Part shown: positions 18,838 to 28,404 of the stretch, piece by piece
Position numbering within the stretch: position 1 is the stretch's first letter
Layout: every line of letters starts with the position of its first letter
DNA from: Phycisphaerae bacterium
GTDB lineage: Bacteria; Planctomycetota; Phycisphaerae; SM23-33
Direction: 5' to 3'
NCBI GenBank assembly: GCA_009783465.1
Contig: WRDM01000004.1
Span: forward strand, 35,231 to 99,230
Length of the DNA: 64,000 bases
Program-made: the position numbers and the translations under genes
Notes under the pieces: generated by a model
What the model saw: only the letters and a program-made list of their open reading frames with translations
What the model was told of the DNA's origin: nothing
Database searches by the model: none

Positions 18838-20898
18838 ATGCCCTTATTTCGCCCCCCAAAATATTGGCCGCACGTTGCCGCCACGGCGTTACTGGCGGTT
18901 TTCTGGGGGTTGTGTTATGGCAGTCTGTGGGACAAGAGTCCCATGTTTGACGAGCCGACGCATGTTGCCGGCGGGTATAGTTATTGGACCACCGGCGAGT
19001 TTCGGCTGCACACGGAGAACGGGTCGCTGCCGCAGCGGCTTGCGGGCGGGGCGTTGGTTGTGGGCGGCGTCGAGATGGACGTTCGGCGGTCGCCGGGCTG
19101 GCGGGAATCCAACGTGTACGAAGTCAGCCGGCAACTGCTCTACCGCAGCGGCCACGATCAGACGCACCTCATCCGCCTTGCCCGCGCGAGCATGACCACC
19201 GTCGCCGCCCTGCTTGGCCTGGCCGTGTACGTCCTGGCGCTGCGGCGATACGGGCATCGCGGCGCGTTGCTGAGTTTGGCCGCGTTTGCCTTCAGCCCGA
19301 CGTTCCTCGCGTACGGCGGGCTTGCCGTGTCGGACCTCACCGCGTCGCTGATGTTCCTGCTGGCCTCGGTGCTGACGTGGCAGGCGCTACGACGGGCGAC
19401 GTGGACGAGCGTGCTCTCGGCAGGCCTGGCGTGCGGCGGGCTGCTGCTGTCCAAATCCTCCGGGCCTGTGATCCTGGGCGTCATCGCCGTCATGCTCGTC
19501 GTACGGCTGATCAGCCGCGAGGGAATCACCTTCGCCGCGGGCCGGGCGTGGTCGGCGACGCTCCACTCGCGTCCGGGCCGACTGGCGGGCATGATCGCCG
19601 TCCTGTTCGTACAAGCCTTGCTGGCCGTCACGCTCGTGTGGGCGGCCTACGGATTCCGCTACGCCGCCATCCCCGCCCACAGCGGCCCCGGCGAACTCAT
19701 CGAGTCCTGGCAAAGCCTCTCGAAAAACGCGGGCCCCGCAGGCCGCTCGCTCCAACGCGCCGCCGAATACCAACTCCTGCCCGAAGCCTATCTCCACGGC
19801 CTCGCCTACACCATCGCCCACGCCGACAGCCGAATGGGCTTCATGACAGGCCAATACAGCGGCACCGGATGGCGATCCTACTTCCCCTTCTGTTTCGCCG
19901 TGAAAAACCCGTTGAGCTGGTTGGCGCTGCTGGCGACCGCGGCGGTGGCGGCGGTCGTCGCGTGGCGACGAAGCGACAAGCGACAAGTGACAAGCGACAA
20001 GAGCAGGAACGTCCTGTCTTCTACAACAACCGCTTCCCACGAGAGCGACGAAGTAAAACAAACGTCGCCTTCTCTTGTCACTAGTCGCTGGTCGCTTGTC
20101 GCGTCTTCCGTCTACGAAACCACGCCGCTGTGGGCGCTCGTTCTGATCTACGGTCTGACGGCCTGCCTCAGCCACATCAACATCGGGCATCGACACATTC
20201 TGCCGGTGTACGCGCCGCTGGCGGTGTTGATCGGGGCGGCTGCGACGATTCCCTGGCGGCGGTGGCGACTCCTGCCGCTGGCATTGGCTGCCCTGCTGGC
20301 GGCGGAGACGCTCTACTATTTTCCCCATTACGTGCCGTACATGAACCAGTTCGTCGGCGGGCCCGACAACGGCTGGCGGGTGCTGGGCGACAGCTCGCAG
20401 GAATGGGGCGGCGAATTGCCCGCCCTGAAACGATGGGTCGACGCCCGACGCGACCAACGCGGCGACGAGCCCATTTACTACTCGTATTTCGGCAGCGCCC
20501 TGCCGGCCTACTACGACATCGACGCCACGCAACTGTCCTCCTTCTACGACCTGCGAAGCCCGGACGACAAAGCCCTGGCCTCGCTGGGGCCTGGCACGTA
20601 CTGCATCAGCGCGTCGCAACTGATGCTCTGCCGCCCCTGGCCGATGGGGCCATGGAACGACGACTACGAGCGGGCGTACCAGCATCTGCGGTCGCTGGCC
20701 CTTCGCACCCGGAACGAACACCTGCGACACGACCGCCTGCGATTCGCACGCCTCTGCGCGTACCTGCGAACCCACAGCCAGCCCGTCGAAAAAATCAACT
20801 ACTCGTTCCTGGTCTTCGAAATCACGCCATCCCAACTCGACGCCGCCCTCGCAGGCCCCCCGCCGGAATTACGCCCGCGTGTGGACGCGGGGGAATAA
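18838..20898 (+). CDS. ArnT/PMT-like membrane glycosyltransferase, with an internal palindromic insertion
   Basis: N-terminal 'FDEPTHVAGGYSYWTTGEFRLHTENGSLPQRLAGG' typical of GT-C enzymes; multiple TM helices. Confidence 0.75.
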   Translation: MPLFRPPKYWPHVAATALLAVFWGLCYGSLWDKSPMFDEPTHVAGGYSYWTTGEFRLHTENGSLPQRLAGGALVVGGVEMDVRRSPGWRESNVYEVSRQLLYRSGHDQTHLIRLARASMTTVAALLGLAVYVLALRRYGHRGALLSLAAFAFSPTFLAYGGLAVSDLTASLMFLLASVLTWQALRRATWTSVLSAGLACGGLLLSKSSGPVILGVIAVMLVVRLISREGITFAAGRAWSATLHSRPGRLAGMIAVLFVQALLAVTLVWAAYGFRYAAIPAHSGPGELIESWQSLSKNAGPAGRSLQRAAEYQLLPEAYLHGLAYTIAHADSRMGFMTGQYSGTGWRSYFPFCFAVKNPLSWLALLATAAVAAVVAWRRSDKRQVTSDKSRNVLSSTTTASHESDEVKQTSPSLVTSRWSLVASSVYETTPLWALVLIYGLTACLSHINIGHRHILPVYAPLAVLIGAAATIPWRRWRLLPLALAALLAAETLYYFPHYVPYMNQFVGGPDNGWRVLGDSSQEWGGELPALKRWVDARRDQRGDEPIYYSYFGSALPAYYDIDATQLSSFYDLRSPDDKALASLGPGTYCISASQLMLCRPWPMGPWNDDYERAYQHLRSLALRTRNEHLRHDRLRFARLCAYLRTHSQPVEKINYSFLVFEITPSQLDAALAGPPPELRPRVDAGE
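19972..20102 (+). repeat. Type F palindrome inside a CDS
   Basis: Arms gcgacaagcgacaagtgacaagcgacaagag / ctcttgtcactagtcgctggtcgcttgtcgc, 27/31 complementary; ORF stays open (SDKRQVTSDKS...SLVTSRWSLVASS). Confidence 0.85.
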
Positions 20899-20916
20899 CC
20901 ACGGTAAAGTAATCTC

Positions 20917-22452
20917 ATGAACTATATTTCCACCCGAGGACGGATCCGACCGTGTGCGTTTCTCGATGCCGTGATGATGGGCCTGGCCGATGACGGCGGG
21001 CTTGTGATTCCCGAAGCCATTCCCGACGTGCGCGATCGCCTGACGGCATGGCGGGAGTTGTCCTACGCCGACCTGGCGCTCGAGATCATTTCGCTCTTCG
21101 CCACCGACGTGCCTCGCGAGGAGTTGCGGCCACTCATCGACAACGCATACGCTGCCGACCGCTGGCCTGGCGGCGTGGCGCCGACGGTGGCCGTCGGCGA
21201 CCTGCACGTGCTGGAACTCTGGCACGGCCCGACGCTGGCGTTCAAGGACGTCGCGCTGCAACTGCTGGGCAACCTCTTCGAATACGTGCTCGCCAGACGG
21301 CCTGGGGAGCGGCTCAACATCCTCGGCGCCACCAGCGGCGACACCGGCTCGGCCGCCATCGCCGGCGTGAGAGGCCGGGCGGGAATCGACATCTTCATGA
21401 TGCACCCGCGTGGCCGAACCAGCCCCATCCAGGCCCGCCAGATGACCACCGTGCTCGACGACAACGTCCACAACATCGCCATTCAGGGCGACTTCGACGA
21501 CTGTCAGCGGATCATGAAAACCCTGGCCGGCGATTTGGCATTCAAACGCCGCCACCGGGTCGGCGCGGTCAACAGCGTCAACTGGGCCCGCGTGCTGGCA
21601 CAGATCGTCTACTACTTCAAATCGGCGTTCGACGTGCAGTCACAACGTAGCACGGGCGTCCCGCCCGTGAGTCGCATGGGCGTCTCGCCCATGCAAAGCC
21701 AGCCAACAGACAAAACGCCCGCATCCCGGCAAAACCATCACGGGCAAGATGCCCGTGAGACTCACGGGCGGGACGCCCGTGCTACGGAGAAGACCGTCAC
21801 CTTCGCCGTGCCGACCGGCAATTTCGGCGACGTCCTCGCCGGCTGGTACGCGATGCAAATGGGCTGCCCCATCAGCAGGCTCATCCTCGCCACCAACGTC
21901 AACGACATCCTCGCGCGATTTTTCGCCACCGGAACATACAGCGCCGGCTCCGTCACGCCAACCTCTTCACCGTCGATGGATATCCAAGTCTCCAGCAACT
22001 TCGAACGATACCTCTACCACCGCGTCGGCGAAGACCCGGCCAGATTGACGACGTTAATGCAAAACTTCGCCGACAACGGCTCGCTGTGCGTGGCCTTGGA
22101 TCGCGACGGCGTGGTGGACCCACAACTCGCCGCCGGCTCCGCCGGCGAACAGGACGTGCTCGCCACCATCACCGACACCTGGCGGGATCACAAGTACCTG
22201 CTGGATCCGCACACCGCCGTCGGCGTCCACGTCGCCCGCCGCCTGCGACGCGACGGTGAAACGGTCGTCTGCCTGGCCACCGCGCACCCGGCCAAGTTCC
22301 CCGCCGCCATCGAGCAGGCCGTCGGCGAAAACCTCGCCCACCACGACCGCCTCGACGCCCTCGCAAACCTGCCCACACGCTGCGCCGACCTGCCAAACGA
22401 TCCACAGGCCGTGCGGATGTTCATCGAAACCACCTTGGAAAGGAAAACATAA
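20917..22452 (+). CDS. thrC: Threonine synthase with ~46-50 aa repeat-derived insertion
   Basis: MNYISTRGRIRPCAFLDAVMMGLADDGGLVIPE, HGPTLAFKDVALQLLG, LGATSGDTGSAAI, VNSVNWARVLAQIVYYF, FAVPTGNFGDVLAGWYAMQMG. Confidence 0.93.
   Translation: MNYISTRGRIRPCAFLDAVMMGLADDGGLVIPEAIPDVRDRLTAWRELSYADLALEIISLFATDVPREELRPLIDNAYAADRWPGGVAPTVAVGDLHVLELWHGPTLAFKDVALQLLGNLFEYVLARRPGERLNILGATSGDTGSAAIAGVRGRAGIDIFMMHPRGRTSPIQARQMTTVLDDNVHNIAIQGDFDDCQRIMKTLAGDLAFKRRHRVGAVNSVNWARVLAQIVYYFKSAFDVQSQRSTGVPPVSRMGVSPMQSQPTDKTPASRQNHHGQDARETHGRDARATEKTVTFAVPTGNFGDVLAGWYAMQMGCPISRLILATNVNDILARFFATGTYSAGSVTPTSSPSMDIQVSSNFERYLYHRVGEDPARLTTLMQNFADNGSLCVALDRDGVVDPQLAAGSAGEQDVLATITDTWRDHKYLLDPHTAVGVHVARRLRRDGETVVCLATAHPAKFPAAIEQAVGENLAHHDRLDALANLPTRCADLPNDPQAVRMFIETTLERKT
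21647..21785 (+). repeat. Type G palindrome (TGVPPV/HGRDARAT type) inside thrC
   Basis: Perfect 25-bp arms GTAGCACGGGCGTCCCGCCCGTGAG / CTCACGGGCGGGACGCCCGTGCTAC with inner hairpins; reads STGVPPVS...HGQDARETHGRDARAT. Confidence 0.95.
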
Positions 22453-23087
22453 TGAGCGCGATTCCCCCGGCACGCATGAATGAGTCCTGGCATCACGACA
22501 CCCAACCGATCCGGCCTCGCGCGATGTGGTATTGGATCGCCCTGGTAATGTTTCTCGGCGGCATCGCCATCCTCGTTTCGGGCGTGGCACAGTTTGTCCG
22601 TGTCCTGTCTCAGCCGCCGCTGGCGCGAATCGTCGTGCCCGGCTCGGCGACGGTGCAGCTCGACGCGCCCGGCGAGTATCTGCTCAGCTATTCATTGAGG
22701 GCCGCCACCGAAGGCGTGTCCTCCAATCAGCCGCCAAACACGCCGTCGATCCAAGCCTCCGTCACCGACCTGGCCACGAAGCAGCCCGTGACGCTGACCA
22801 ACAACAACTCGTTTTCGCTCACCAACTCGGACATGGCCGCCATCAGCGTATTCAGCTTCAACGTCAACACCCCAGGCCAATACCAGATCGACATCGCGTA
22901 CGCCGAAACCCCGCCAACCACGCCAACCGAAATCCTTGTCATGTCGCAGAATGTCTTCCAGACGATCATAACATTTTTCAAACACATGGGCCTCTCGCTC
23001 CTGCTGGGCCTGCTCGCCCTCATCATCTTCCTCGTCACCATCATCCGCCGCTCCAGCGCAAAACGCCGACGACTGGCGGGAGGCTGA
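22452..23087 (+). CDS. Two-TM membrane protein (paralogue 1)
   Basis: TAATG overlap with thrC; 'PPLARIVVPGSATVQLDAPGEYLLSY' shared with 23444-24100. Confidence 0.65.
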   Translation: MSAIPPARMNESWHHDTQPIRPRAMWYWIALVMFLGGIAILVSGVAQFVRVLSQPPLARIVVPGSATVQLDAPGEYLLSYSLRAATEGVSSNQPPNTPSIQASVTDLATKQPVTLTNNNSFSLTNSDMAAISVFSFNVNTPGQYQIDIAYAETPPTTPTEILVMSQNVFQTIITFFKHMGLSLLLGLLALIIFLVTIIRRSSAKRRRLAGG

Positions 23088-23202
23088 AAAACGTTCTCTA
23101 TATCCTCCGTAACAAACAAACGTGACGGAAGACGATTGAAACATCATCGGTGTGGCAACGAGTGGGTTGGCCTCCCCGGTCTCGTATGTGGAGTGCCGAC
23201 AC

Positions 23203-23261
23203 ACAGCCCCAACGGGGCGTCTGATATAGCCCAGGGTGAGCGGTACGCCGCGAACCCTGGG
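23203..23261 (+). repeat. Type H repeat copy 1
   Basis: cagccccaacggggcgtctgatatagcccagggtgagcggtacgccgcgaaccctggg; near-identical to 46633-46691 and the inverse of 46880-46936. Confidence 0.9.
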
Positions 23262-23443
23262 TTCAGGCGTTTCTTCGTTTATAATCGTTCGCACGCGCCA
23301 CGGGCTGGAGTCAAGCACGCATTGTGTACGACGTCCAACAACGCTCCGTTTCGAAAACGGGTGTCGTGGGCCGCCGTGTTCGTGCGATGGCGTGACTCCA
23401 GCCAAGGCGAGAACGAACGGTCATATGAGAACAAAAAGTAATA

Positions 23444-24100
23444 ATGAAAAACAAAATGTGTAATGTTACTCAAACACATGTGGCCAATTTTCGACCTCGC
23501 GCGACGGGATACTGGATCGCCGGCGTGATGTTACTCGTCGCCGCCGGCAGTGCCGCCTTTGGCTGGTGGCAGTACCATCGGTACGTGAATCGCCCGCCAC
23601 TGGCGCGAATCGTCGTGCCTGGCTCGGCGACGGTGCAACTCGACACGCCCGGCTACTATCGGATCGTTTGCGCGGATATTTTTGCATGCACCACCACGTA
23701 TCCCGATGGAACCGTCAGCCACAGGGATGGCCCCGCGGTGCCGGCGTTGCAGACCACCATCACCAACCTCGCCACGCAACAAGCCGTGCCGATGCACAAG
23801 GCCTCTTCGACGCAGTTCTTCGAGGCCGAACAGATCACGCATACCATGGAGGGCTTCGACATCGACACCCCCGGCCAGTACCAGATCGAGATCGCATACA
23901 AGTCGCCCCCACTGGACCCGCCCCTCGAACTGGCCCTCGTGCGACAACATTTCGATCAAGTGCACACGACGCTCCTGATTTCCCTCGGAATTGCGATGGT
24001 TCTGGGCCTGGTCGCCTTGATCATCGGCCTTGTCACGATCACCCGCCGCGTGAGTGCAAAACGCAGGCGACGGCTGGTATCCTCTATGCCTCTGTGGTAA
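23444..24100 (+). CDS. Two-TM membrane protein (paralogue 2)
   Basis: 'PPLARIVVPGSATVQLDTPGYYRIVC' nearly identical to paralogue 1. Confidence 0.65.
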   Translation: MKNKMCNVTQTHVANFRPRATGYWIAGVMLLVAAGSAAFGWWQYHRYVNRPPLARIVVPGSATVQLDTPGYYRIVCADIFACTTTYPDGTVSHRDGPAVPALQTTITNLATQQAVPMHKASSTQFFEAEQITHTMEGFDIDTPGQYQIEIAYKSPPLDPPLELALVRQHFDQVHTTLLISLGIAMVLGLVALIIGLVTITRRVSAKRRRRLVSSMPLW

Positions 24101-24125
24101 AAAGACGTTCGAAAGGAAGAAATTC

Positions 24126-25427
24126 ATGCCCATCACCGACCCACACGCCCTCGCCGCCACCGTTCGCAAGGCCGTGGCTGACGTTACCATTACCGATATT
24201 CACACGCACCTGTTCCCGCCATCGCATGGCGGGTTGCTGTTATGGGGCATTGACGAACTGTTGACGTATCACTACCTGCTGGCGGAGTTGTTTATCGCCA
24301 CCGGGCAGCCGCCCAAGGCGTTTTACGCGCTGCCGAAATCGCGGCAGGCGGAGATGGTGTGGGACGAAATGTTCCTGCGGCGAAGTCCCGTCACCGAGGC
24401 TGCCCGCGGCGTGTTGCAGGTGATTCAATCGCTTGGTCTGGACGCGGGCGAGCGCGATCTCGTGACGTTGCGAAAGGCCTTCGCGGGCCTGACCGCCAGG
24501 CCGGAGGAGTATCTCGAACGCGTCTTTACGCTGGCGGGGCTTGACTACGCCGTCATGACCAACGACCCGTTCGTGCCCGCCGAAGTCGACGCCTGGCTGG
24601 CCAATCGTCCCGTGCCCGAACGGCTCAAAACCGCCCTGCGAATCGACACGATGGTGACCAACTGGCCGGCCGCCGTGCTGAAAATGGCCGCCCAGGGACA
24701 CTCCAGCAGCGGCGGCGGCACCACGCAAACCGCACGAAAATTCCTCGCCGAGTGGGTCGCCCGCATCAAGCCGCTCTACCTGGCCGCCTCACTGCCCGAC
24801 AGCTTCCGTTACGACGGCGTCCGCGCCACCGATCCCAACGACGACAACCCCAGCAACCACGCCGCCGACCGCCGACACGTCTGCGAACCCTCCCGCGTCC
24901 TCGACGACGTCATCCTCCCCCTCGCCCGTGAAACGGGCCTGCCACTGGCGCTCATGATCGGCGTGCGCCGCCAGGTCAACTCCGAATTCGGCCTGGCCGG
25001 CGACGGCGTGGGCGCAACCCACGTCGCCTCCGTGGCCGCCCTGGCGGCGAAAAACCCCGACGTGAAATTCCTCATCACCACGCTCGCGCGCGGCGATCAG
25101 CACGAATTGGCCGTCACGGCGAGGAAATTCGCCAACCTGCACCTCTTCGGCTGCTGGTGGTTCTGCAACCAGAGCAGCATCATCCGCGAGATGACGACGC
25201 TCCGCGTGGAGCTGCTGGGCACCGCCTTCACCGCCAACCACAGCGACGCCCGCGTGCTGGACCAGCTCCTCTACAAGTGGCCAACCACGCGAAAAATCGT
25301 CGCCGACGTGCTGACGGAAAAATACGGCGAACTCTTCGCCACCGGCTGGCGACCGACCGAACAGGAAATCGCCACCGACATACGTCGCATCCTCGGCGGG
25401 TCGTTCGAGGCGTTCGTGGCGCGGTGA
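24126..25427 (+). CDS. Glucuronate isomerase-family/amidohydrolase-like protein
   Basis: ITDIHTHLFPPSHGGLLLWGIDELLTYHYL; UxaC-like C-terminus. Confidence 0.72.
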   Translation: MPITDPHALAATVRKAVADVTITDIHTHLFPPSHGGLLLWGIDELLTYHYLLAELFIATGQPPKAFYALPKSRQAEMVWDEMFLRRSPVTEAARGVLQVIQSLGLDAGERDLVTLRKAFAGLTARPEEYLERVFTLAGLDYAVMTNDPFVPAEVDAWLANRPVPERLKTALRIDTMVTNWPAAVLKMAAQGHSSSGGGTTQTARKFLAEWVARIKPLYLAASLPDSFRYDGVRATDPNDDNPSNHAADRRHVCEPSRVLDDVILPLARETGLPLALMIGVRRQVNSEFGLAGDGVGATHVASVAALAAKNPDVKFLITTLARGDQHELAVTARKFANLHLFGCWWFCNQSSIIREMTTLRVELLGTAFTANHSDARVLDQLLYKWPTTRKIVADVLTEKYGELFATGWRPTEQEIATDIRRILGGSFEAFVAR

Positions 25428-25448
25428 GCGGAAGAACGCAACGTATGA

Positions 25449-25916
25449 ATGGGAAACATGGAAAATAACGAAGATATCGTACGTGTAGGCAAGATCCCGT
25501 TCGATGAACACCTTTCTATCGGACAACTCAGAAAACTTGCGAAACAGTGGTTCAAGGAAAAATACAAGCACAACAATAAATTCGTCAACGAGGATACAGG
25601 ACAAACCATTGAGGTCAGCGGAAGCGGAATTGGACACACCATACGCGAGGCACAGGACGTACTCACTATCTACTCGCTTGATGTTCTTCCTGAGATGATT
25701 GCTCGGATGAAATGGAAAGGTTTTGAACAGCCCAAAGAGCGGAAGGACGGAAAGCCTAACCCTGAAAACTTTTTGGGGATCGAACGGTACGAAACCAGGG
25801 TACAGGTGCGAGGCAACACATATACGGCGTATTTTGTTGTAAAAGTCGAGGAAATAGGCGGAAAAAAGGTCGGAAAGATGGAAAGGCTCTACTACTACAA
25901 CCATCATATTAAGTAA
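25449..25916 (+). CDS. Phage-type BECR/LPD3-like nuclease-domain protein (tentative)
   Basis: 'FVNEDTGQTIEVSGSGIGHTIREA...LDVLPEMIARMKWKGFEQPKERKDGK...ETRVQVRGNTYTAYFVVK'; AT-richer than its neighbours. Confidence 0.45.
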   Translation: MGNMENNEDIVRVGKIPFDEHLSIGQLRKLAKQWFKEKYKHNNKFVNEDTGQTIEVSGSGIGHTIREAQDVLTIYSLDVLPEMIARMKWKGFEQPKERKDGKPNPENFLGIERYETRVQVRGNTYTAYFVVKVEEIGGKKVGKMERLYYYNHHIK

Positions 25917-26084
25917 GGGCTGGCAGAAGCATAGCTACCTGACTGGACGTCACCGTCCTATCGCGGGCAGGTCATCTGTCAACCCTTCTATAAGCATTAT
26001 CGGCTGCAACCCTGGAAAAATCAAGCATGGACGGCAATTTTTCCAAGGCAAACACATGCCCCGTGACGTGGGCGTATTTCCGCG

Positions 26085-26891
26085 TCATTTCCCCAGTTCT
26101 CTGCTTCTCGCGGCCGCGGCGCGGATGGCGGCAACCAGAATGGTTTTCGCGTTGGCGTGGTCGAGGGTTTCGATGGCGCGTTGGGTGGTGCCGTTTGGGC
26201 TGGTGACGTTGGCGCGGAGAGTTTGGGGCGGCGTGTCGTCAACGGCGAGCAGGGCGGCGGCGCCGGCGCAGGTTTGCACCGCCAGCGTGCGGGCGGTGGC
26301 GGGGTCGAGGCCCTCCGCCACGCCGGCGGCGATCATCGCTTCGGCGAGATAAAACACGTACGCCGGCCCGGAGCCGGAAACCGCCGTCACTCCGTCCATG
26401 GCGGATTCGTCGACGACGACGCATCGGCCCGCCGTCGCGAAGACCGCGCCCGTCCAGTCGAGGTCGGCCCGCGTCGCGCGCGGGCCCGCACACGCCGCCG
26501 ACATGCCCTGCCCCACCATCATCGGCGTGTTGGGCATCACGCGGACGATCCGCCCTCGCCCGCCGAGCAGTCTGTCGATCGCCGCCGTCGTGATGCCCGC
26601 GGCGATGCTGACGACCGTCGCGTCAGGTTTCACGACCTCCGCGACGGCAGGCAGCGCCGCCGGAATCACCTGCGGCTTGAGCGCCACCACCACGCGGCCG
26701 CACGACGCAGGCACCGCGTTGTCGGCCGTCGCGCGTACGCCCAGTTCGGCCAGCCGATCCCGCCGCGCCGGCGACAGGTCGCTGGCGACAATGCAATCGG
26801 CCGACAAAAACCCGCCGCGAATCACGCCGCGCACAATGGCCTCGGCCATGTTGCCTGCCCCGATGACGCCAAGTTCGTATCTCGTTTCCAT
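26085..26891 (-). CDS. proC: Pyrroline-5-carboxylate reductase
   Basis: GVIGAGNMAEAIVRG, VRVMPNTPMMVGQG, AVSGSGPAYVFYLAEAM. Confidence 0.93.
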   Translation of the reverse strand: METRYELGVIGAGNMAEAIVRGVIRGGFLSADCIVASDLSPARRDRLAELGVRATADNAVPASCGRVVVALKPQVIPAALPAVAEVVKPDATVVSIAAGITTAAIDRLLGGRGRIVRVMPNTPMMVGQGMSAACAGPRATRADLDWTGAVFATAGRCVVVDESAMDGVTAVSGSGPAYVFYLAEAMIAAGVAEGLDPATARTLAVQTCAGAAALLAVDDTPPQTLRANVTSPNGTTQRAIETLDHANAKTILVAAIRAAAARSRELGK

Positions 26892-27000
26892 GCCCACCAT
26901 GGTGCGGTATCGGCGACCGTTTGACAAGGGGAAACAGGAGTGCACCAGGGCGAACGTATATACACCCTTTTTTCGCACAGGACTTGTGTTTAGGCTTGAC

Positions 27001-27102
27001 TGGCCGCAGGCCCTGCCATCTTGCGTTGTCGAACGTGGTGCGCGACAAAACGTTTTGATTGTCACAACGATCGACAACGCAAAAATGGCAGGGCCTGCGC
27101 CA
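27001..27102. repeat. Type A palindrome (A6)
   Basis: tggccgcaggccctgccatcttgcgttgtc / gacaacgcaaaaatggcagggcctgcgcca. Confidence 0.9.
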
Positions 27103-27306
27103 GATCGGGCTATGCAACGATCTCCACCTGCAAACATGGGTACACCCGAATGGACGAATGGAAAGAAATGGAAAAATCGTTGGTCCGATTGGAAAAGCGA
27201 CGATAAAATACGGCAGTGACATCTTTCGCCGGTCTCGTGTCAACTCGCTGAAGGCGAAACGCGGAACACAATGTGTGCCATGCCTCTGTCGCGAAAGGAT
27301 GGATGT

Positions 27307-28275
<969 letters not shown>

Positions 28276-28303
28276 CGCGACGGGAGAACGCATGTCGTTC
28301 GTA

Positions 28304-28354
28304 AAAACACCGCGGGGCCGGTCATGTGACATGACCAGCCCCGCGCTCCTTTTT
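28304..28354. terminator. Bidirectional terminator between convergent genes
   Basis: gcggggccGGTCATGTGACATGACCagccccgc with T-tract on one side and A-tract on the other. Confidence 0.75.
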
Positions 28355-28404
28355 CAAACCGTTTTCAGACCGTTTCATCCACTCGCGTGGAAAACGCAGC
28401 CTTC

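Noticed and set aside
21640-21858. 72-aa minus-strand ORF ('HGRDAHATHGRDARAT')
   Set aside because: Translation of the type G repeat within thrC, not an independent gene.
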